NCBI GenBank assembly: GCA_023091735.1
Contig: JALKBU010000021.1
Location: 1 to 64,000 of the forward strand
DNA length: 64,000 nt
From: Trichomonas tenax
Taxonomy: Eukaryota > Parabasalia > Trichomonadida > Trichomonadidae
Reading direction: 5' to 3'
The notes beneath the pieces were generated by a model that saw nothing but the letters and a program-made list of their open reading frames with translations, made no database searches and had not been told where the DNA came from. The position numbers were made by a program, and so were the translations under genes. This document shows positions 29,613-37,700 of this stretch, piece after piece (positions within the stretch are counted from its first letter, which is position 1; the number at the start of each line of letters is the position of its first letter).

Positions 29613-30131
29613 ATGTATTTCTCTTTAGATATTGGTTGTAGAAATACTGGTTATTCTATTTATGATATAATATCAGATAAACTCGAATTTGGATTATTTG
29701 ATATAGATAAAGATGTTATTTTACATCGAACAATTAAAGTTCATGAATTTATATCAGATATATTTAATAAGTACAATAATATTAATACCGTTATTATAGA
29801 AAGACAAGTTAATAATAATACTGTTGCTATGAAATTGATGTATTTATTTGTATCAAGTATTTATAATTATTGTAAAAGTATTATTTTATTTGATCCAAAA
29901 CAAAAGTTCACAAAACTTAGCATCAAATATAATACAACGAATAAACAACATAAAAAACTATCAACAAAAATAATACGAAACTATATATCTAAATACTATC
30001 CAAATAAATTAGATGAATTTAATTCTTATAAGAAATTAGATGATATATCTGATAGCATATTTATGTTATTTGTACATTTATATAATAATGATAAATCCAA
30101 ATTAATATTAATTAGAGAATGTTATAATTAA
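29613..30131 (+). CDS. RuvC-like Holliday junction resolvase
   Basis: 172 residues with RNase H-fold resolvase motifs in the right order: SLDIGCRNTGYSIYD near the N-terminus (first Asp and Gly-rich turn), TVIIERQVN (about 58-66, second acidic residue), and KLDDISDSIFMLF near residue 145 (paired acidic residues). This is the layout of the RuvC/poxvirus A22-type resolvases of large DNA viruses. They cut branched replication intermediates before packaging. All acidic positions are kept and the frame is intact. ATG 29613 lies about 100 bases after the polymerase relic on the same strand. It could also serve recombination of the element. Resolvases are not part of the core Maverick set as usually described. 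Confidence 0.75.
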   Translation: MYFSLDIGCRNTGYSIYDIISDKLEFGLFDIDKDVILHRTIKVHEFISDIFNKYNNINTVIIERQVNNNTVAMKLMYLFVSSIYNYCKSIILFDPKQKFTKLSIKYNTTNKQHKKLSTKIIRNYISKYYPNKLDEFNSYKKLDDISDSIFMLFVHLYNNDKSKLILIRECYN

Positions 30132-30152
30132 ATCTGATTTTTATTTTTGAAA

Positions 30153-31090
30153 TTACAAAACTGCTATATTACCATCTAATAGTATTGATTCAATATATAA
30201 TTGGTCTTTATTATCTTTTGGTAATATAATTGGTGCTTTATGATCAACTGTAGAATATAAATCAAGAAGTATTGCTTCAATATACAAAGCATCTTTATCA
30301 TCCATTGGTAAATATACAGGGGCTCTATGATCAACAGTAGCGTATAAATCAACCCAAAATTCATCATTAAAACCTTTAAGTCTAAAATACTTAATAGGTG
30401 TTAACGGATACTTTCTTGTGTGACCTAGATATTCATCTTTAACTTCTTGTGCTATATTACTATATAATATACAGCTATTTCTATCCCATATATTTTTAGT
30501 AACTATATCTGTAGTTTTTTCAATACGTTCTTTTAATTGTTCATAATTAATAATATTCTTAAAATCATCATTAGCGTAAATAAATTCAAATTAGATCAAA
30601 TACTTATAGTCAAGATATGTTCTTTGATCTACTGGTAATTGATTAAATTGACATACCGAATTAAATACAGAACAATGATCGCTAGTATATGAAAAATAAC
30701 AATGTAATAGTTGATTAGATTTAAAACCATCAGATTTATATACAAATATATTAGCATCGTTATTTAATTCCATATCTAATTCCTTGTTAGTATCTATAAA
30801 CAAATCCTTTAATAATATACTATCATCAAAGAACTTTCGCATTCTAATTGGTTTTTCAATTATTAATTCATTGCTTGATGGTTCTTGGGAATTTAATAGT
30901 AGTCTGTATTGCTTAACATTAATAGTAAAATCGATAAATCTAAATCCTTTTGTAATGTATAATGAAATAATGCCAATAATCTTATCTTTATAATTATTGT
31001 ATATCCAATTCTCTAGTAATTTAAACCATATGCGATTATCTATGTTTTTATCACTTATTACTATTTTGATGAATTTTGAAATAATTTATT
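30153..31090 (-). pseudogene. Unknown element gene with one premature stop and a 31-residue duplication
   Basis: Minus-strand translation is continuous from about 31090 to TAA 30155-30153, except for TAA at 30593-30591. Upstream of KFIKIVISDKN no ATG is available before a stop, so the 5' end is lost. The C-terminus holds two tandem related units: LYATVDHRAPVYLP with DKDALYIEAILLD, then LYSTVDHKAPIILP with NKDQLYIESILLD (about 30160-30345). The protein family is not recognised. In Mavericks the longer genes at this side often encode capsid components, but no jelly-roll signature could be read here. Confidence 0.55.
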
Positions 31091-31156
31091 ATTTTTATTT
31101 TAAATAAATGAGCTCAAAAGTTACAATATTAAAGTAAAAATAAAATTATTTTTGTG

Positions 31157-31378
31157 TCACTTTGCAATTTGTTCAACCACTCCACCAATGGCATTTTCAA
31201 CTTGTGCACCCATCATTGGATTACCTGCTTTAGCACCAAATATTCCACCAATTGCAGTACCTACCGTTTTCGTGATTGGTGCAACAGCTTTAGCAACAGG
31301 TTCTATTACTTTATTATGAACCCATTTTGCAGCATTTTTGATACCCATCCATATTTTTCCAAATATTCCAGCACTCAT
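31157..31378 (-). CDS. Small Gly/Ala-rich capsid-type protein
   Basis: 73 residues. The N-terminal amphipathic helix GIFGKIWMGIKNAAKWVHNK is followed by a Val/Ala/Pro/Gly-rich central part (VAKAVAPITKTVGTAIGGIF) and a short helical end. The pattern of amphipathic helix plus glycine-rich hydrophobic segment resembles small minor capsid or membrane-active proteins (protein VI/X style) of adenovirus-like and Polinton elements; this is by style only. It is intact, starts at ATG 31378 and ends at TGA 31159-31157. It lies between two other minus-strand element genes with spacers of about 30-70 bases. Confidence 0.5.
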   Translation of the reverse strand: MSAGIFGKIWMGIKNAAKWVHNKVIEPVAKAVAPITKTVGTAIGGIFGAKAGNPMMGAQVENAIGGVVEQIAK

Positions 31379-31406
31379 ATTTTATAAGAATAAAAAAAAA
31401 TTGATT

Positions 31407-31721
31407 TTATGCTGATATATAAAGATTTTTATTAGTATGAAATGAAACCAATTTTAAAAATAATTGAAAAAGATGAAGACAAAGATGAACATAAACAACA
31501 AGATTCAAATTTAATTCAGGTAATAGATTCCATATTTTTCCATTATCTACTAATTGACCATCAAATGCAAAAGAGATTGGTGTAATATTATGTTTACCTT
31601 TATAAAATAAACTTTCGGCATAATCGCAAAAGTAAACACTAACTTGTTTAACATCATTCAAAATTGGATTAAATGCATCAATTAATTTATTAACTGTTGC
31701 GTATTGAAGTTCGGCGCTCAT
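31407..31721 (-). CDS. Unknown small element protein
   Basis: 104 residues from ATG 31721. It contains ATVNKLIDAFNPILNDVKQV, a central FCDYAESLFYKGKHNITPIS and a hydrophobic C-terminal stretch (LNLVVYVHLCLHLFQLFLKL, about 70-90) that may result from a late frameshift, since the N-terminal two thirds look soluble. It is not recognised. The start MSAELQ mirrors MSAG of the neighbouring small gene, and both sit on the minus strand in a compact cluster, so a structural-protein block is plausible. Confidence 0.45.
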   Translation of the reverse strand: MSAELQYATVNKLIDAFNPILNDVKQVSVYFCDYAESLFYKGKHNITPISFAFDGQLVDNGKIWNLLPELNLNLVVYVHLCLHLFQLFLKLVSFHTNKNLYISA

Positions 31722-31960
31722 TTCTTACAAATTAAAAAATAAATTATTTCAAAATTTATCAAAATAAAAATGTGAAAAATCACACTTTGCAAAATAATTT
31801 TATCGAATACAGCAAATGTATGATCTAGTAATCTAATTAACACATTCAAATTTACAAACTTATGGAAATGTAAAATTAGATTATTTAGGCTGTCGGAAAT
31901 ATTGACTCAAAACCTTCAAAAATGAGGTCATAGGTGGGTTTGCAAAAATAAAAAAAAACT

Positions 31961-32747
31961 TTACAATCCATCACCTTCATCAATGATTTCAGTTAGATGT
32001 TCACCATTGAACGGCTCGTTGAGCCTGAGGTGCAAAGCACCGAAGAATTTTGTTGATTTCCCATATTTTTTAAAATGTTTTCTAATACCTAAAGTCTTCC
32101 AATTATTAAAACATACACTATAAATTTTATCTTTATCTTTACATCTTTCATCATTTCCAATATATTTATATTTTAATTTAGTTTTAACGTTTAAATATTC
32201 TTCAGCATTTGATACATCACAATCTTCATTTTTAAATATCATTTTAATATATTCAGGATTATGAATTCTTCTATTCATTCTTTTTCCACTTTTTGTTGGA
32301 ACTTTACTGATGCAATATATAGAAACACCGTTTTCTTTTGGATTTTCAACTATTTTTATTTCATCCTCGTCACATTTATGAGGTCTTTCACCTTTATTCC
32401 ATCGATGCCACGTAATCGAAAATACTTTACCGTTGTATCTATAAATAAGTTCACTTTCACATCCTCTATATTCAGTTATTAATTCACAATCTCCATTTCT
32501 AAATTGTTCTTTAATCCATTCAGGATTTAGACCACGGCCTGAACAGACCTCCGGTCCTAAGGCATGAAGTGCCGAACGAGAAGAAATTTCTGTTTTAATA
32601 TGTGCTGAGTCTTCGATTTTTTTCGGTTTCGAAGGGATATTTTGAATCAATATTTGTTACTTTTTCATGAGATTTAATTAAAAAATCATCAACTTTTAAT
32701 AAATTAATACCCCATTTTTCCATAAGCTCAAGTGAAACGATCGCCAT
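31961..32747 (-). pseudogene. Two-repeat DNA-binding-like protein of the element, frameshifted
   Basis: An ATG at 32747 opens a short frame (MAIVSLELMEKWGINLLKVD...) that stops near 32595. The longer overlapping frame from about 32650 has no ATG, so a frameshift near 32600-32650 (A-rich run) separates start from body. The body holds two related modules: NPEWIKEQFRNGDCELI to VFSITWHRWNKG, and NPEYIKMIFKNEDCDV to IYSVCFNNWKTLG. Such I-x-E/K-F-x-x-x-DC...Y...W repeats recall DNA-recognition modules attached to viral and phage homing endonucleases; no nuclease core is seen. Two blocks at the edges (about 31998-32050 and 32525-32585) are much richer in G+C than the middle. Confidence 0.5.
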
Positions 32748-32760
32748 ATATATATTACTC

Positions 32761-33003
32761 TTTTATCCGAATAAAAAAAATTAAATTATTTTAAAAATAA
32801 ACTTAAAAAATTACTTGTTCGATTATGTGGTCTAAATATATATGTTGGCATGCATCCTCTATATTTAGAATGACAAGTAACCCTGGGTATATACTACTAA
32901 AATATTCAAATCACAAACTATCGAAAAAAATAAAGATCATTGAGTATCTTTAATGTCATTAAACGCATAAACTTTATAACAAATACAAACAATTAAATAA
33001 TAT
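32761..33003. other. Spacer between element and cyclin gene
   Basis: AT-rich DNA that should contain the right border of the mobile element. No inverted repeat or target duplication could be matched to the left side. Confidence 0.4.
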
Positions 33004-34602
33004 CTAATTTTGATTAGGATCGACTGCACCAGTGCTTTCCATGTTCTGAGGTGCCTCATAATATCCCTCTGCAGGTGGAGGCTGTGCATAATAATTATCA
33101 GGTGGTGGAAGAGGATAATAATTATCGGGTGGATAATCTGCATATCTTGGCATTCTATATCCCCCAGGAGGCCCTGGATAGTTCCAATAGTTGTCCCTAT
33201 AGGATGGAGGTGGAGGCGGTGGTGGCTGCGGTGGAGTTCCGTAGCTATCCATATAATAAGGCGGCAGATAATCTCTGTAGTCTCTGTAGTCATAGTAATC
33301 TCTATAATCTCTGTAATCATAGTCACGATAATCTCTTCGCATGGGAGGTGGAGGAGGCATGTCCCTATATCTTGGTCCAGGCCTGTCACTGTAATGAGGT
33401 GGTGGATATGGATTTCTGCCTCTTGGAGGCTCATCACGATATTGATCCCTTCGCGGCTTCTGATTTTGATTCTTGTCTTGGTTTCTGTTCTTATCTTGAG
33501 CATTGTCTTGCGTTCTTTCCTTTGAATTGTCTTGTGGCTTTTTGCTTTGGTTTTTGTTCTTCTTCCGTTCTGCATTCTTCTTTCTCGCTTCAACGATCAT
33601 CTCAAACTCTCTGTTAAATTGGTCAATCTCTGCATTGCAGTTCGGTGAATACTTAGGCAAATGGCTTGCGTCTAAATCGACAAAGTATGGATTATTTCCT
33701 AAATATTCTTTCAGATCTTCCATTGATGGCGGCGGACAGCGCGGTTCTATTGACTTCTCGTCGAATGGATAACAGACCCACTTCATCATCTCTTCGTTTG
33801 TTATTGGAGTCTTTCTTTTGGACACAAAACCGATATTTGCAGCAATTGCTTTTTCCACGAAGAATAATTGAGCTGTTTCGAACAATTTGTCGAATTGCTC
33901 GTTTGTATACTCTGGAGCCAACGCGTGGTGCCATCTTTGCGACACTGGTGATATCAATGGCAGCTGAATTCGATCAAATGCTAATGCAACACAAACCAGA
34001 GCCACCAATTCTGGTTCATTAGTATAAAAGTGTGGAGTGAACAGGAAATCGTTCAAAAATATCCACGAAAGCCCTTTTAGCTCGTTTTTCAGAGGTTCGT
34101 AGTGTTCAGAAGTTGGCTCTAAGTGCCAGAGCAGAATTTTTGATATGTATGGTTCGCAGTATGTATATGGAAGCTTAACCTCGAAGTTAAAATGAAATCT
34201 CGTGATTATATCCATTTCTGCAGAAATCAAACTTTTATATAAGTCGCCAATGTAGTCTTCTTCGGTTGTGGGTGGTGAAATTCCATCCAGACCGCTGAAA
34301 AGTGTTGCAATGGAGTTATCTGTGATTGTTTCGTAGACAATTTTTACGAAACTCGTCAATTTTCTTGGACATTCGCACATTTTTGTTGCTAAATAGAACG
34401 CTGCGACTGAATATCTTGCGTATTGCGGCCGTGGTATGTTATTATCTTGATAAAATTTATTAAAATAAATCATTCCCGTTGCTCTGGCCATCGGAAGCTG
34501 TATGTCGAGGTTCTGGAAGAAGTGCCGCGCGAGTTTGATCACTCTTTCCAGAATGTCAACGGGAAGAGTCCGCTCGGTCACGTGCAATGACTCGTCGGAC
34601 AT
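33004..34602 (-). CDS. Transcriptional-type cyclin (cyclin T/K/L-like)
   Basis: 532 residues from ATG 34602. A cyclin N-box is at about residues 15-130 (MARATGMIYFNKFYQDNNI, SVAAFYLATKMCECPRKL), followed by a second cyclin fold to about 270. The spacing is that of cyclin T/K/L/C partners of transcriptional CDKs rather than cell-cycle cyclins. From about 330 the protein is disordered: a Lys/Asn/Gln-rich nuclear-localisation-like stretch (KKNAERKKNKNQSKK), then Pro/Tyr/Arg/Asp runs (RDYRDYDYRDYRDYYDYRDY) and poly-Pro, resembling the low-complexity tails of cyclins K, T and L. The expected role is CDK9/12-like activation of RNA polymerase II or splicing coupling. A Met at 34674 is in frame, but the sequence between carries promoter motifs, so 34602 is preferred. 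Confidence 0.82.
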   Translation of the reverse strand: MSDESLHVTERTLPVDILERVIKLARHFFQNLDIQLPMARATGMIYFNKFYQDNNIPRPQYARYSVAAFYLATKMCECPRKLTSFVKIVYETITDNSIATLFSGLDGISPPTTEEDYIGDLYKSLISAEMDIITRFHFNFEVKLPYTYCEPYISKILLWHLEPTSEHYEPLKNELKGLSWIFLNDFLFTPHFYTNEPELVALVCVALAFDRIQLPLISPVSQRWHHALAPEYTNEQFDKLFETAQLFFVEKAIAANIGFVSKRKTPITNEEMMKWVCYPFDEKSIEPRCPPPSMEDLKEYLGNNPYFVDLDASHLPKYSPNCNAEIDQFNREFEMIVEARKKNAERKKNKNQSKKPQDNSKERTQDNAQDKNRNQDKNQNQKPRRDQYRDEPPRGRNPYPPPHYSDRPGPRYRDMPPPPPMRRDYRDYDYRDYRDYYDYRDYRDYLPPYYMDSYGTPPQPPPPPPPSYRDNYWNYPGPPGGYRMPRYADYPPDNYYPLPPPDNYYAQPPPAEGYYEAPQNMESTGAVDPNQN

Positions 34603-34690
34603 TTGAAAAAAAGTGGCGCCAAAGAAATATGTATGTAAAGTGCCATACACACTTTGTAAAGTGTCGGTTATCATGTATTTACGATTGACT
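34603..34690 (-). promoter_or_regulatory. Promoter motifs before the cyclin gene
   Basis: On the minus strand this stretch holds GACACTTTACAAAGTG, GGCACTTTACATAC and, next to the ATG, CCACTTTTTTTCAAATG. It also has an ATGTAAAG copy. The first word is identical to the core of the inverted pair at 23780-23869. Confidence 0.5.
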
Positions 34691-34798
34691 TTACATGATA
34701 TATATATATTTGAAGATCATTATTGAGTTTTGATGAAATTTGGGAAACAAAAATTAGTTTTCGCAAAATTTAAGAAATTTTTAAAAATCAAAATATTA

Positions 34799-37700
34799 TT
34801 AGAAAACAGATGGAATATCAGGATCATCAAAGAGTCCTTTTGATAAATCTGAGACGACTTTGATTGATGGAATAAACTGAGAGTAATCAATAATATGCTC
34901 TTCTCTGGTCTCTTCGACAAATTCTTCACGCACTTCTTTTTGTTGCGCTTGGTGTTTGGGCTGACTTTCAACCATAGAAAGATCTTCTGTGTCGTTTTCG
35001 AGCTCCTCCTTCAGCATTAGATTCTTAACCTTGGCAAACAAACCCTGCTGGAGCTTGACTTCTATACTCTTGACTTCAGCCATCTCGCTCTTCATCTGTG
35101 CTCGGAAGAGTGCCTTTGACCAAGAAGTAAATGGCTGTGCAGGAGCACATTGGATTGAATCATGAATAATTCTTTGCGGAGAACATGGGAAGAAACCTGT
35201 GTCATTGATAAACAAAGGCGGAAATGTTTCAATGTGCATGAAGCAATCAACGTTTTCGTCGTATACATCATTAAATTCGAACTTCGACATGAATATCATC
35301 TTCGGGAATTTAGGAGCAACAGTTGAAGATCCAGAGACCAACACGCGTTTAATTGTTCCACCACGTTGCTGGATGATTGCAAGAAGCTGATCTGCAGCAT
35401 AACTTGGTGCAGAATTTGCGCATGTGTTAGCAATAATTGAGACTGTTGTTTCATCAACTCTGCTGTTGACCATTGACATGAATGCGGCGCAGAAGTCGAA
35501 GATCATCCGTTGAATGTTTCCTGTTGTTGTTGCCGCAATCTGACCGAGAAGTCTGAATGCGACATTCACATCAACTTCGCCGATTCTTTTAGATGTTCCA
35601 ACAGTCATCATCTCTTCGACATCGCTCTGGCTCGAACCGGTGATATTTGCGAGTGTGTGAAGAGCAATGAAAACGAATTTGGCAGCATCTGGATCATCAA
35701 AAGCAACATTGACGAGACTGTTTGTTTCGAGAAGAGCTGTAAGTTCGAATAGAAGTGGGACAGATTCCTTATTGAACTTAGATTCTGAGATCATTGTCAA
35801 AACTCCGTCAAAGTCCTTTGGACGTCTGTGTTGTCTGATTTTCTCTGCTGCTCCTTTCTTCTTTAATACAGCAATCAAGACACTCATTGCAGCATTGAGG
35901 ATGGAGACATATTCGACACTTCCACACTTTGTGAAACTGGCAGCTGTCCAGAATACTTCAACCCAGATATCATCTGATAACTCAACACAAACTTTGAGTA
36001 AATCGAGACATGCTGTTATATATTCAGCTGTTGTTTTCCAGTTGACGTTCTGTTGATCATCAACTATAACATAGAACCACTGGCTTTGAGTTGGTTTGGC
36101 CAAACCGTTCGATTTCTCATATAAGCAGGTTGCGCAGACATAAAGGTTTCTTAATATCTTCGGAATGATATCTTTTGCATTGAGTTTATCAACACTTTGT
36201 GTGTAGAGTCTTAGTGCACGTAAAGCAAATGCAAGTTCGCCACAGCAGAGACCCCAGACGAGTACTTCATTCAAAATTTCGGGCTTCTGCTCTTCGTCCA
36301 AATTTTTGATTACTTTAATGACGGATTCTTCTTGTCCTGTAAAGCACTGTGGAATGATGTTTCTGAACACAATCAGGTTTTCTTGGAATTCATAGAAAGA
36401 AACAACAGTGAAGATGATGAGCCATGGCTTGTATCTTGCAACGTCTGTTGAGAATTGATCGAAGAGGTTCTTTATTGTTGTCAAGACAAATGAAATTGCA
36501 TCTTCATAGAAAATAATGTTGTTTGCATCGCTGACTGCGTTCTGAGCTTGGCCGATGAACTTATCGATATCGAACAAAGCGTCAAACTTTCCAATCATTA
36601 TATCCATGTGGTGCCAGAATGAAAACCTCAAGAATTGAAGCATATCTTTGAAAACAGTGTCTGGGGAAACCATGAAAATATATGCGATAGTTGTCTCGAA
36701 CTGTTTGTTCTGGCCTCTGAGAACGTGGTTAATCATGATTGTGATAATAATGAAGTGCGCAATATCAATTGAGTCTTCTGTCTGCCCTTCAATAGCTCTT
36801 CTGATCAATTTTAATGTATTTATGTTCTTCGGAAGATTCAAGAGCTGCTCTGTGAACGAGAAAGCAGTGACACATGAAAATTCGTCTGTTGTGCCAACAA
36901 TAACTTTCTTGTTTTCTGCATCATTGAAGCAAACATTTGCGAGCCATGGTTCAACAACATTTGCGCATTCTGGGCATTTTCTGCTCAAAGTCATCATAGA
37001 AATAACGAATTGTTCACCAATGAATGGAATTCTCTTATACAAAATAGCACTCAAAGCAACTGCTGGAGTGACACAAGATCCGTGAATATGGTTGAGCATG
37101 CTGCTTGTGTGCTCTGTTATGCTTCTGAAGACTATAGCGATATCTGTTGGTTCGCAAAAAGCAGTTGCAGTGCCTAGACCGACTGCTTTAAGAACTCTCA
37201 AAGCAGACTTCTTCGCAGCAACTCCTTCACCAATAATATAATAAAAGGCAATCGCGAGGATTTTACCAGCGTTGTACAGGATCTTCTTTGTGAAGACATC
37301 TTCTGCCTGATTTCTGTTTTCATAGTTTTCAACAGCTGCTGTTTGAAGGTCCATTAATATCTCTTCAAAGCTTGGGAACATATTGGCAATTGCATGGAAG
37401 TACTTTGGTTCATCTTCCGCTTTTTCGATGAATACTGGGAGCTGTGTTTCAATGCAGCGAATTAAAAATCGTGAAAGAAGAAGAATGTTACTATCAGTGA
37501 TATACTTAATTGAGTTGACGAACTCCAAGAAGCAAAACTCAGGGAGCGGGAAGACAGACAATAAACTCGTTAGACAAGACTGTGCGGCTTCTGTAACATC
37601 ATCAACTCCGATCAAGTTGAGAGTGAAAGCAAACCAGCTCTTGTAATCTGTGTCGTATGGGAACTTAGATACTAAAGCAGGAACTCTCGAGAATAAACCT

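Larger units (their letters stand above)
26890..32760. mobile_element. Decayed Maverick/Polinton-like DNA element
   Basis: About 5.9 kb that is even more AT-rich than its flanks. It carries a gene set alien to the host: HNH-type endonuclease, protein-primed family B DNA polymerase, RuvC-like resolvase, small glycine/alanine-rich capsid-type protein and several short unknown frames. T. vaginalis is known to carry thousands of Mavericks. The word ATTTTTAAATAAATGA or a close variant precedes short frames at about 26890 and 31090, suggesting a shared element promoter. No integrase, packaging ATPase, cysteine protease or full major capsid gene is seen, and terminal inverted repeats and target duplications could not be found. 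Borders are therefore approximate and the element is a relic. Confidence 0.75.

Noticed and set aside
33010..33617. Two long plus-strand frames opposite the cyclin tail
   Set aside because: They are antisense shadows of the repetitive Arg/Asp/Tyr/Pro-rich cyclin C-terminus.
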